From contig NZ_JAOART010000050.1 of assembly GCF_025210435.1 (NCBI RefSeq), positions 1-52,655 of the forward strand: a DNA stretch of 52,655 bases, given 5' to 3'. The notes beneath the pieces are model-generated. The model was given only the letters and a program-made list of their open reading frames with translations. It ran no database searches and was not told the DNA's origin. This document shows positions 44,646-52,601 of this stretch, in pieces (within the stretch, counting starts at the first letter, position 1; the number at the start of each line of letters is the position of its first letter). Source of the stretch: Anaeromicrobium sp. Its GTDB lineage: Bacteria; Bacillota; Clostridia; Peptostreptococcales; Thermotaleaceae. A program made the translations under genes and the position numbers.

Positions 44646-44801
44646 CTTTACCCTCTCCTCTTCCCATTTCTTAAGAAAATTATACCTTTAGGAGATTTAC
44701 ATGTAAATTGACAATTGTCACAAAGATTTTTACATATTTTTATACCTATTGACTAAACCTAAGTCAGGTTCATCACTTAACAGATGAATTAATTAAGCAT
44801 A

Positions 44802-44851
44802 TAAAAAAATAACCTAGTCATGTCACTGAGGAATTTGACTAGGTTATTTTT
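44802..44851. terminator. Hairpin upstream of the MsmX gene
   Basis: AAAAAATAACCTAGTCA pairs with TGACTAGGTTATTTTTT around about 16 bases. A GAATATGCCTA motif follows directly. Confidence 0.75.
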
Positions 44852-44952
44852 TGAATATGCCTAAAGTAAGTATATCCTTTCCTTTTACGAGGTGTAACAT
44901 TATTTGGAATCTATTCTGTTCACTGTCCTATGAATGTTAGAATTAAAATTTA

Positions 44953-45040
44953 GGACAAATTATATTCAGATTGGAAAATCAGTGATTCAAATGATAATAT
45001 AGATGAAATTTCCTTAGAAGGATTAAATGAGAAAATCTAG
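44953..45040 (+). pseudogene. Possible coding remnant
   Basis: An open stretch encodes about 28 residues (DKLYSDWKISDSNDNIDE...) ending at TAG, with no start or ribosome site and a stop just upstream. It looks like the tail of a lost gene, but no family is recognised. Confidence 0.25.
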
Positions 45041-45070
45041 CCTATAGGATGCTTTTATCTATTAATCTTT

Positions 45071-45826
45071 TTATTCGTATATTGGTGTAATATTTACATG
45101 GCCCTCTTCTGTTTTAATATGAAAGTCAAGTTCATATGCTTCAGAAAGTGACTTACTCCTTAGGACATGTTCAGTATTATCCTCCACCAATACTTCACCG
45201 TCTTTGAGTAGAAGCAATCTATCACAAAGTTGACTTGCAAAATTTAAGTCATGTAATGTTAAAATAACCGTTCCTTGAAAGTCTTGTAGCAATTTTTTTA
45301 AGGTGACCTGATGTTTCAAGTCAAGATGATTAGTTGGCTCATCCATAATCAATAGTTCTGTTTCTTGACAAAGGGCCTTTGCAATAAGAACCCTTTGTCT
45401 TTCACCACCAGATAAGGTAGAAAAGCTTTGGTTTGCACAGGTTAAAAGTCCAACTTTCACCAGTGCCCCTTCAACTTTATCATAATCCTCCTCATCATAG
45501 GGTTCAAATGGTCTCTTATATGGATATCGTCCCATTAATACCAGGTCTTTAACCAATAAATTCCCTTCAATCATATCTTGATTTTGAGTGACAATAGCAC
45601 TACAGCGTGCATACTCCTTATATGTATAGTCTTCTATATATTCTCCATTTATCCTAATACTCTTATCTGAAGGAATTTCCTTGTAAAGATGCTTCAAAAG
45701 GGTTGTTTTACCACTTCCATTAGGACCAATAACTCCATAAATTAGTCCTTTTTCAATATGGCAGTTAATATTATTTAGTATGTGCTTATTTCCAATGGTA
45801 TATGAGAGATGTTCTATTCTAATCAT
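45071..45826 (-). CDS. btuD: Cobalamin/siderophore-type ABC transporter ATPase (BtuD-like)
   Basis: A 251-residue FecE/BtuD-type ATPase: Walker A GPNGSGKTT at 34-42, signature LSGGERQR, Walker B LLIMDEPTNHLDL, and H-loop TLHDLNFA. It overlaps the permease by four bases (ATGA) and forms the third gene of the operon. Cobalamin or cobinamide as substrate is inferred from the B12 riboswitch upstream of the operon; sequence alone also fits heme or siderophores. Confidence 0.85.
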   Translation of the reverse strand: MIRIEHLSYTIGNKHILNNINCHIEKGLIYGVIGPNGSGKTTLLKHLYKEIPSDKSIRINGEYIEDYTYKEYARCSAIVTQNQDMIEGNLLVKDLVLMGRYPYKRPFEPYDEEDYDKVEGALVKVGLLTCANQSFSTLSGGERQRVLIAKALCQETELLIMDEPTNHLDLKHQVTLKKLLQDFQGTVILTLHDLNFASQLCDRLLLLKDGEVLVEDNTEHVLRSKSLSEAYELDFHIKTEEGHVNITPIYE

Positions 45827-46827
45827 AAACCCTCCTTGTCATAAGTTTTAAGAATAATATGGATAAAAAGTGGGGCACCAATAAGGGCTGTCATAATACC
45901 TATGGGCAGTTCTTCTGGACGAAAGAGTGTTCTGGCCATGTTATCGGCAATTATAAGTACAATCCCTCCCACTAATGCAGAAGTGGGTAATAAATAGCCA
46001 TGTTTTACCCCAACTAATTTTCGACTCATATGTGGTACAATAAGACCTATAAATCCTATAACACCAGTTTTTGATACGAGTACAGAGACTGCTAGGGATG
46101 CACTAACAGTAATAAATATATAGAACCTACTCACAGATTGCCCAAGAAACTGAGCCTCCCTTCTACCAAGCAAGAGAATGTCTAGATCTTTTGAAAAAAC
46201 AATTCCAACACAAGCAACAAATACAGTCACACCTAAAATTCCTGGAAGGTCATGCCAATGAATACCCGAAAAGCTGCCAACCATCCAAAACATGGCACTA
46301 CGAATTTGAGCCTCATTTGTAGAAGTATATATAATCATTGTGGTAAGTGCAGAGAAGAAAGCAGATACCCCAACACCCACCAATATAAGTTTAATAGGAT
46401 TGTTGCTATAGCCAACAAAATAGATAACCATGGCAACTGCAATACAGCTCCCCATAAACGCACCACCGTACACATGCCACGAGCCTAGGAAGTTAAATAT
46501 TCCAAGGATGATTGCAGCAACAGCACCAGCAGAAGCACCAGAAGCAATACCAAGAATATAAGGCTCTGCCAAATGATTTTTCGTAATAGTTTGCATAAAA
46601 ACACCAACCATAGATAAACAAGCCCCTGCTAAAGCAACCACAATAACCCGTGGTAATCGTATATCATATAAAATAAGGGTTTGTGTCTTTGTCAATTCTT
46701 TATTGAAAATATGTCCTAGGGGAATGGTAACAGCACCAAGCGTAATTGATATTAATATTAAGCTGCTAATTATTAAGATTAATAAAAAAAAGAGGCCCAT
46801 AAAAGGCCCCTTTTCACACTTATTCAA
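45823..46827 (-). CDS. btuC: FecCD-family ABC permease (BtuC-like)
   Basis: A 334-residue permease with 9-10 helices and FecCD motifs (YDIRLPRVIVVALAGACLSMVGVFMQ, EPYILGIASGASAGA, GLIVPHMSRKLVG). It dimerises with the ATPase and imports substrate from the lipoprotein encoded by the upstream gene, which it overlaps by 8 bases. The start is ATG 46827. Together the three genes form a complete B12-type importer. Confidence 0.87.
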   Translation of the reverse strand: MNKCEKGPFMGLFFLLILIISSLILISITLGAVTIPLGHIFNKELTKTQTLILYDIRLPRVIVVALAGACLSMVGVFMQTITKNHLAEPYILGIASGASAGAVAAIILGIFNFLGSWHVYGGAFMGSCIAVAMVIYFVGYSNNPIKLILVGVGVSAFFSALTTMIIYTSTNEAQIRSAMFWMVGSFSGIHWHDLPGILGVTVFVACVGIVFSKDLDILLLGRREAQFLGQSVSRFYIFITVSASLAVSVLVSKTGVIGFIGLIVPHMSRKLVGVKHGYLLPTSALVGGIVLIIADNMARTLFRPEELPIGIMTALIGAPLFIHIILKTYDKEGL

Positions 46828-47809
46828 GAGTCACCCCATGAATTGTTTCTGCTAACCTTTCAAGGGCTTCAACATTTCTAACTCCAGGTACGATTTCTGA
46901 TAACTTGACACGAATGAATTGATTTTCCTTTACTGCTGTTACATCTTTAAGAATTGGATTGGCCTTTAATGATGCAACTTTGCCATCAAAATCTTGTGTG
47001 TTACGAATACTTGTACCATAATCCACAACAATAATATACTCAGGGTCTTCTTGTATTATTTCTTCCCAGCTAGCTTTACCCCATGTTCTTTCAACACCTT
47101 TACCAGAAAGAATGTTTTTGGCGTTAATCATAGATAGAAGATTTGTTGTAAAACCTTCATAAACAGTAAAGGGTTCTTCATCTTCTGAATCAAAAATAAA
47201 TACACGTTTTTCAGGCAAGTCCTGAATTTTCTTTTGTACATTTTTCAGAAGTTCTTGCTGATCTTTAACATAAGCTTGAGCTCTATCTGAAGCATCAAAG
47301 ATTTTTCCCATTTCAATCATATCTACAAATAGGGTATCTAGTGTTGCATCCATTGACTTTGTAGAATTTGGTACATAAATTGGAATATTATTCTGTAAGA
47401 TAGTAGAAGATTCTACTCCACGCTTAGAAAATGCCACTGCCCAACCAGTAACAAAATCAGGTTCTGCTCCCATAAGAACTTCATAAGCTGGCCATTTTTC
47501 TGATAAAACAGGTACTTTTTTATAAGCATCTGCAAGGGGTGAATAAATTTCTTCTTCTAAAAAGGCTGTACCAGCCATTTGGTCTTCTAACCCTAAAGTC
47601 AGTAGAATTTCAGTTGTAAATTGAGACATGGAAACAGCTTTTTTAGGAGCTGATGAAATTGTCATCTCATGGTCTTGATTATTAAAATTTTCAGTGTAAG
47701 TATAAGGCATTTCAGTCTCTGGTGTTACTTGTTCTACTTCTTTTGTTGTACAACCAGCCATTAGACCAAGGCATAGAACAAGTACAAGTACGATTAATTT
47801 GTTTTGCAT
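46820..47809 (-). CDS. btuF: Corrinoid/iron-type substrate-binding lipoprotein (BtuF-like)
   Basis: A 329-residue periplasmic-binding-type protein. The signal peptide ends in LGLMAGC with C20 as the lipid attachment site. Two Rossmann-like lobes follow, with the BtuF/FhuD-type features GLEDQMAGTAFLEEEIYS and PEYIIVVDYG. ATG 47809 is chosen: AAAAGGAG lies just upstream and the longer frame begins in the riboswitch region. It is the first gene of the operon and its mRNA leader carries the cobalamin riboswitch. Confidence 0.85.
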   Translation of the reverse strand: MQNKLIVLVLVLCLGLMAGCTTKEVEQVTPETEMPYTYTENFNNQDHEMTISSAPKKAVSMSQFTTEILLTLGLEDQMAGTAFLEEEIYSPLADAYKKVPVLSEKWPAYEVLMGAEPDFVTGWAVAFSKRGVESSTILQNNIPIYVPNSTKSMDATLDTLFVDMIEMGKIFDASDRAQAYVKDQQELLKNVQKKIQDLPEKRVFIFDSEDEEPFTVYEGFTTNLLSMINAKNILSGKGVERTWGKASWEEIIQEDPEYIIVVDYGTSIRNTQDFDGKVASLKANPILKDVTAVKENQFIRVKLSEIVPGVRNVEALERLAETIHGVTLE

Positions 47810-47840
47810 AATACATCTCCTTTTATGTTTTTGTGCAATA

Positions 47841-47872
47841 AAAAAACAGCCATCAAGTAGGGAGCTGCTGCA
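47841..47872 (-). terminator. Riboswitch-coupled terminator
   Basis: On the minus strand GCAGC pairs with GCTGT around about 14 bases, followed by six T. It lies between the cobalamin riboswitch and btuF, the expected place for an expression platform. Confidence 0.6.
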
Positions 47873-47923
47873 ATACAAAAGAGTTACATTGCAATTCTTC
47901 CCACCGAAGAATACACTTAATGC

Positions 47924-48064
47924 TTATATGGCAGGTCTCCTGGCTTTGATATCATCCTTCATCACGCCTTCCCGTTAAACACAGTGGCATATTGTAATGT
48001 CGTCAATCTTACAGTAGCGGGGGCTGCATAGGATTTTCACCTATTTCCCTTTTCATCATTTTTA
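47924..48064 (-). ncRNA. Cobalamin (B12) riboswitch
   Basis: The minus strand reads, in order, GGGAAAT-AGGTGAAAATCCTATGC, AGCCCCCGCTACTGTAA, the GCCACTG box, GGGAAGGCG and AGCCAGGAGACCTGCC (the B12 box). These are the conserved blocks of the cobalamin riboswitch. It controls btuF-btuC-btuD, probably switching off transport when adenosylcobalamin is abundant. Confidence 0.93.
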
Positions 48065-48181
48065 TAAATAAACCATAAAGCGACTATATTTTATTGCGAT
48101 TTGTTATCAATTATAGCATAGTGGGAAATCATAAGCAATTACTTTATAATTTCCCGTTTTTATATATTTTTTTCATATACC

Positions 48182-48289
48182 TTATTTCATATTTTTATTT
48201 CTAAATTCCGTAGGTATCATACCTGTTTCTTTCTTAAATAACTTGGAAACGTGGGTAGAATACATATATACATGATTTGCAATATCCAT
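48182..48289 (-). pseudogene. AraC-family regulator remnant
   Basis: The minus strand encodes MDIANHVYMYSTHVSKLFKK followed by ETGMIPTEFRNKN and a stop. This is the second half of an AraC-type double HTH, without the rest of the gene. It directly abuts the stop codon of the WYL-RtcB gene, so the fragment was left by a deletion or rearrangement. Confidence 0.8.
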
Positions 48290-48298
48290 TTTGACCTA

Positions 48299-50578
48299 CT
48301 AATTCTGGGACTTAAAGTTATAAATTGGCTTAAGTATGGCTTTTACTTCTACCGTATCTCCAATATTATCTAGAATATCTTCTATTGATTTATACGCCAT
48401 TGGAGATTCATCAATAGTTTTTGGTGTGATAGAAGTAGAGTAAATACCTTTCATCTCTTCTTTAAAGTCTTTGAACTCAATTAACTCAAAAGCCTTAGTT
48501 CTTGACATTAACCTTCCAGCACCATGAGGTGCAGAACAATTCCATTCATCATTCCCTTTACCTACAGCAAAGATTGAACCATCACGCATATTTATGGGTA
48601 TCAATACTTCAGTGTCTTTTGAAGCTTTTATGGCTCCCTTTCTAACGATATTGTCCTGAAAATCAATATAATTATGAGTGGTTTGGAAACTTTGAAAATC
48701 ATCATGACCAAACATATACGTCAAAATTCTTTTCGCTATTATCTCTCTATTTAGCTCTGCAAAACGTTGACATATTGACATATCATGAAGATATTCCCCT
48801 CTCTTATGTCCTTCTAAGTAACACATCCCATCAGGAAGTTTTTTATCTTTATAAAATTTCGCCTTTAATTCAACAATGGCATTTTGAATTTCTTTTCGTC
48901 TACCATCACGTTTGTAAGTATGAATTAATTCTTGTCTGCTTTCTAGATATTCATTATCGTATCCAGAATGGTATTCAATAGCTTGGTTCTGATAATGAGT
49001 AGCTACTACGTGTCCCAAATTTCTTGAACCAGAGTGAATGACAAGATACTTATTGTCCTCCTCATCAATATTCACCTCAATGAAATGGTTTCCTCCACCA
49101 AGGGATCCAATGGCTCTATTCCATTTTTTCAAGTCTTGTCTTACATCCTTAAGCAATTTCAATTCTTCTAATACTGACAAAAATTCAACTTGCTTATGCT
49201 GATTAATGGATTTTCCACTTGGGATATTTGTATTAATATAATCATCAAGTTTTTTCAGGTCTATATGAACTTTCCCTAATTTCACAGTTAACATACCACA
49301 ACCAATATCAACACCTACAATATTTGGTATCACTTTCTCTCCCAAATTTGCGGTAAATCCAATTACGCACCCTTTTCCTTGGTGAACATCTGGCATTATT
49401 CTAATCTTAGAATTAGCAAATGCTTCAATATCACATATTTCTTTTATCTGACTCATTGCACCTTCTTCAATTATGTCTGTATAAACTATAGCTTCACTAT
49501 ATTTCCCTTTGATAATCATTTTATTTGACCTCTCTTCATTATTTATAACACCATCATAATCCGTTTTATTACACAAAGATTGTTCAGTAAAATAATATTT
49601 TTCATAAGAAGCCAGTGTATTTTTTACTTCAGCTATTATTTCATCTCTTATTTCTGCTGGCTCAATCACTTCGCACCTTGAACCAAATGAAAGAATGAAT
49701 TTTCTTATTACCAATGGATTACGCATATCTGCTTCAAATAAATAAATTTGTCTATTTGGATCAAGACATGTAACCACTTGATTCTCACCATAGATCTTTT
49801 CATCTAACATCCGTCCCATTGGTCCATAAACTTTTAATTTTACATGGGTAATGGATTCTTTAGCCCCTTGATTATCAAAATACTCTTCTTCCTTATAATT
49901 GGTATCTTCAATGTACTCATCATCAAGTAATTCAATCTCTTTCATTCTGTGCAATTTAAACTTACTAAATCTTGAATAGGCCTTATTTGAAATACTTTCA
50001 TCATAAGCAAAAACAAGCCAATTGGTGTATTTGAAAAGCTTGTACGGGTGAATGATTTTATAGTTATCTTGCTTATATCCCTTGTACAATATCCTCACTT
50101 TTCTTTTTGAATCTATTGCTGTCTGAATTATGTAATATCTTTTTTCAATTTCTTGTGGAGGCATACTTAATGGAAAATGACCATAAAGTGCTAATTTCTC
50201 TTTACTATAAGTCTTCTCATTTTCTAAAAATCCATTACCTAAGTAATCAAGTAATGTGTTTTTGTTAGGAACATTACTCTCTTTTAACAAGTATTCATAT
50301 GCTACACTTAGTGATTTTAATTGAAATTCATTCATTTTCATACTTGGCAACATTGCATCAAATTCCAAAGTATATCCGCCATTTTTGCCAGGTTTATAAT
50401 ATATGGGATAGCCTGCATCATATAATGTATTTTTATAGTTATTTATATTTCTGGTAGTTTCTTCTCCTAATAGGTATGCTATTTCTGCTTTTTTTACATA
50501 TTTTTTCGATTTGAGTATTTTCAGGAGTCTAATGCACTGTATAGTCTTATTGGGCTTATCATATTTTTTTATTGGCAT
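48299..50578 (-). CDS. Fusion of a WYL-domain transcriptional regulator with an RtcB RNA ligase
   Basis: A 759-residue protein. Residues 1-75 form a winged-helix (KAEIAYLLGEETTRNINNYKNTL), about 145-215 a WYL domain (RILYKG, HPYKLFKYTNWLVFAYD) and 245-325 a WYL C-terminal extension. After a linker with no stop, residues 354-759 are a complete RtcB-type RNA ligase. Its metal and catalytic residues are present: D424 and C427 (GVDIGCGM), H498 (GGGNHF), H515 (IHSGSRN), H635 (THNYID) and the guanylylated H685 (PHGAGR). RtcB joins RNA 3'-phosphate or 2',3'-cyclic phosphate to 5'-OH. AGAGG and ATG lie at the boundary (49519), so separate RtcB translation is possible. The GTP requirement is inferred from the family. 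Confidence 0.85.
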   Translation of the reverse strand: MPIKKYDKPNKTIQCIRLLKILKSKKYVKKAEIAYLLGEETTRNINNYKNTLYDAGYPIYYKPGKNGGYTLEFDAMLPSMKMNEFQLKSLSVAYEYLLKESNVPNKNTLLDYLGNGFLENEKTYSKEKLALYGHFPLSMPPQEIEKRYYIIQTAIDSKRKVRILYKGYKQDNYKIIHPYKLFKYTNWLVFAYDESISNKAYSRFSKFKLHRMKEIELLDDEYIEDTNYKEEEYFDNQGAKESITHVKLKVYGPMGRMLDEKIYGENQVVTCLDPNRQIYLFEADMRNPLVIRKFILSFGSRCEVIEPAEIRDEIIAEVKNTLASYEKYYFTEQSLCNKTDYDGVINNEERSNKMIIKGKYSEAIVYTDIIEEGAMSQIKEICDIEAFANSKIRIMPDVHQGKGCVIGFTANLGEKVIPNIVGVDIGCGMLTVKLGKVHIDLKKLDDYINTNIPSGKSINQHKQVEFLSVLEELKLLKDVRQDLKKWNRAIGSLGGGNHFIEVNIDEEDNKYLVIHSGSRNLGHVVATHYQNQAIEYHSGYDNEYLESRQELIHTYKRDGRRKEIQNAIVELKAKFYKDKKLPDGMCYLEGHKRGEYLHDMSICQRFAELNREIIAKRILTYMFGHDDFQSFQTTHNYIDFQDNIVRKGAIKASKDTEVLIPINMRDGSIFAVGKGNDEWNCSAPHGAGRLMSRTKAFELIEFKDFKEEMKGIYSTSITPKTIDESPMAYKSIEDILDNIGDTVEVKAILKPIYNFKSQN
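49517..49534 (-). promoter_or_regulatory. Internal ribosome site and ATG at the RtcB boundary
   Basis: On the minus strand AGAGG is followed nine bases later by ATG 49519, encoding MIIKGKYSEAIVYTD, the usual RtcB N-terminus. It lies in frame inside the fusion gene. Confidence 0.55.
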
Positions 50579-50762
50579 GTCTATCTCCTTTTCACTCGTT
50601 TTTATTTTAATTGTAACACAATGTGTAATCTTTCAAATAATTCCCTTTTCTATCAATTATAGAAGGTACTCCATAAATAAGTGCCTTAACATAAATCATT
50701 TTATATCCGTCTATTCCTTTACATTTACGCAGTTACTGACAACTCAGGATAAATAACAAAAT

Positions 50763-50795
50763 CCAGTATACTAATTTTTATAGTTAGTTATACTG
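50763..50795 (-). terminator. Hairpin near the IS remnant
   Basis: CCAGTATA pairs with TATACTGG with an inner CTAA/TTAG pair, followed by ATTTTG on the minus strand. It could terminate the minus-strand transcript from 50930-51286 or be part of the IS end. Confidence 0.5.
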
Positions 50796-50799
50796 GTTC

Positions 50800-50926
50800 T
50801 ATGTCAATATATTAGACAGAAAAAGTTGAACTTTTCATATGATTTTTTTAGTTAAATCTTCATATTCCTGTGGAGTTAAATAGCCAATACTACTATGTAT
50901 CCCTTTTGTATGCCTCAAAGAATTAC
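50800..50926 (-). mobile_element. IS3-family insertion sequence remnant (right end)
   Basis: The minus strand encodes the tail of an IS3-type OrfB transposase (KGIHSSIGYLTPQEYEDLTK), ending at TGA at 50835. It is followed by TGTCTAATATATTGACA, a typical terminal sequence of this IS group. Only about 30 codons remain. The left part of the element is missing and the remnant directly abuts the stop codon of the gene at 50930-51286. Confidence 0.75.
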
Positions 50927-50929
50927 TCT

Positions 50930-51286
50930 TTAAATACCATAATGAATCATCCATTTATTTTCTTTAATTGCATCAGCTATTTTATCAATCAACATTTCAA
51001 GTTCTTTTGCTTTATGTTTTGCATTAGCCTCAATGATAATATCTAAAAATTTTTTAAGAGATTTTGGTGGAATCAAAGTTATTCCATAATACGCAAGGTT
51101 TTTATACGGTCTATCTGTATTATGTGCAAAAGTGTGAAGGTTTTCTATTTTAGCTTTAAACTCTTCATCATATATTTCATCTAATAAATCATCCTCTACA
51201 TAAGTACAATTATATTTTTTAGGCTCATACTCCTCTCTATATTCTTCTAAGCAATCTATTATTCCAAATTCATGTCTACAAGGCAT
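50930..51286 (-). CDS. Conserved clostridial hypothetical protein
   Basis: A 118-residue protein of a family common in Firmicutes (MPCRHEFGIIDCLEEY... YGITLIPPKSLKKFLDII), sometimes mislabelled as short-chain dehydrogenase. No catalytic motif is seen; a metal site with His and Cys at the N-terminus is possible. The last codons lie at the IS junction, so the extreme C-terminus may have been altered. It starts after GGGGGATATGAATG. Confidence 0.65.
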   Translation of the reverse strand: MPCRHEFGIIDCLEEYREEYEPKKYNCTYVEDDLLDEIYDEEFKAKIENLHTFAHNTDRPYKNLAYYGITLIPPKSLKKFLDIIIEANAKHKAKELEMLIDKIADAIKENKWMIHYGI

Positions 51287-51366
51287 TCATATCCCCCCTA
51301 CCTTTGTAATTGAATAATTCTACTATATGATATTATCCACTGTTAGTTCTTTATTTTTTGTAAACA

Positions 51367-52224
51367 TTATACAATTAATCTCCTTTTTTTCATAATTTCA
51401 ACTATTGTTTCTAGTGCTTTTATTATTTCTTCCATATTTGATACATTTAATCTATCATAATAACTCGTTTTGCTAATTTCAAGTTCTTCTAAAGCACTAT
51501 CGATATGCTTTTTTGATAATTCACATCTAATTGCATCCCATTGTTTATCAGTAATTCTTCTTATAGTTTTATTAACTAAAGATAATATATTGTTACAAAG
51601 TTTATCTGTATAATTATACTCACTTATAACTAATCCGTCATAATCTTTGCTATTTTTTAATTTAGTTAAGCAATCTCTCGCATTCCAAAAAATCGGTCCA
51701 TTCATTTCCCATGAATTCTTTTTCAATTCGCTTTCAATCATACCAAAACTAACTGCATATCTTACTTTAAATGGGTGTAAATAACACAATGTAATTATTA
51801 ATAAATATATTATTTCGTTTTCAAATGGACATATAATTTGAATTTCATCACCTTGTGAAATAAAAAATTCTCTTTCACAGTTATAACTATGCTTAATTGC
51901 CAAATTTAACTCTTTTACTCTTTTTCTTAGTTCTAAATTAAATTTCTTATAACTCATTTCAGAAGATTTTATGATATCCATTGTGATAACAGCATATTCG
52001 GTTACAGGACCTTTTCTATTATCTTCCAAAACATATTGTCCCCTTGATACATTTCTAATGATTTTACTCTTTTTCAATTTATATATCAGCCAATCTACAG
52101 TATTTCTTTTTATTTCTCCATAAACATCTTTATAAAAATCATTAAAATCATCAACGCTAATTGTATCATATGACTGAAACCTTTTCTTTAATTCTTCAAT
52201 ATGCAAGTTCCTAATATCACTCAA
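51367..52224 (-). CDS. SatD-like protein with N-terminal winged helix
   Basis: A 285-residue protein. Residues 1-70 resemble a winged-helix domain of AbiEi/PaaX type (NTVDWLIYKLKKSKIIRNVSRGQYVLED). The middle part (about 72-200) has the SatD-family layout, with motifs recalling a class III nucleotide cyclase fold: VITMDIIKSSEM, ISQGDEIQIICPF, VRYAVSFGMIE and GPIFWNARDCL. The C-terminus has another helical HTH-like region. Catalysis cannot be claimed, since SatD members are poorly characterised. It lies just downstream of a 28-bp tandem repeat. Confidence 0.65.
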   Translation of the reverse strand: MSDIRNLHIEELKKRFQSYDTISVDDFNDFYKDVYGEIKRNTVDWLIYKLKKSKIIRNVSRGQYVLEDNRKGPVTEYAVITMDIIKSSEMSYKKFNLELRKRVKELNLAIKHSYNCEREFFISQGDEIQIICPFENEIIYLLIITLCYLHPFKVRYAVSFGMIESELKKNSWEMNGPIFWNARDCLTKLKNSKDYDGLVISEYNYTDKLCNNILSLVNKTIRRITDKQWDAIRCELSKKHIDSALEELEISKTSYYDRLNVSNMEEIIKALETIVEIMKKRRLIV

Positions 52225-52276
52225 TATCTCTCACTTCCTTTCTACGGAGTATATTATCATAACCTTCTTTGTTTCG

Positions 52277-52355
52277 CAAGATTTTTCCGGGCCTTAACCC
52301 GGACCAAGATTTTTCCGAGTCCTAACCCGGGCCAAGTTTTTTCTAATCCTAATTA
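52277..52355. repeat. 28-bp GC-rich tandem repeat upstream of the satD-like gene
   Basis: CAAGATTTTTCCGGGCCT begins at 52277 and recurs at 52305; a degenerate third unit starts at 52333. Period 28. Each unit carries CCGGG or CCGAG followed by CCCGG, so each forms a small hairpin. It lies 50-130 bases before the satD-like start codon. Confidence 0.8.
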
Positions 52356-52601
52356 TTTTTAGTTCCTTTGATAATATATTCTTACCTCCAAAACACCTAT
52401 CCTATATGGATAGATGTAATTTATCTATTAACAATATTTAATTTTGCTTTTCATCCCTCTCAACCCCTGATTCTTTCGTTCCATTTTAAAATTGTATTCT
52501 ATAATTTTAAAAGTGGTTCTTCGTTAATTTTGGTGAAAAAATTGATAAATGAATATTAATGCATTAATATGTAATCAGTACAAATTTATTTAGGAGATAT
52601 T

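Noticed and set aside
50511-50756. Plus-strand membrane protein overlapping the start of the WYL-RtcB gene
   Set aside because: No ribosome site, and it is largely opposite to coding sequence and AT-rich spacer.
52277-52355. CRISPR-like repeat
   Set aside because: The units are adjacent tandem copies with a period of 28 and no unique spacers, and only two are good copies.
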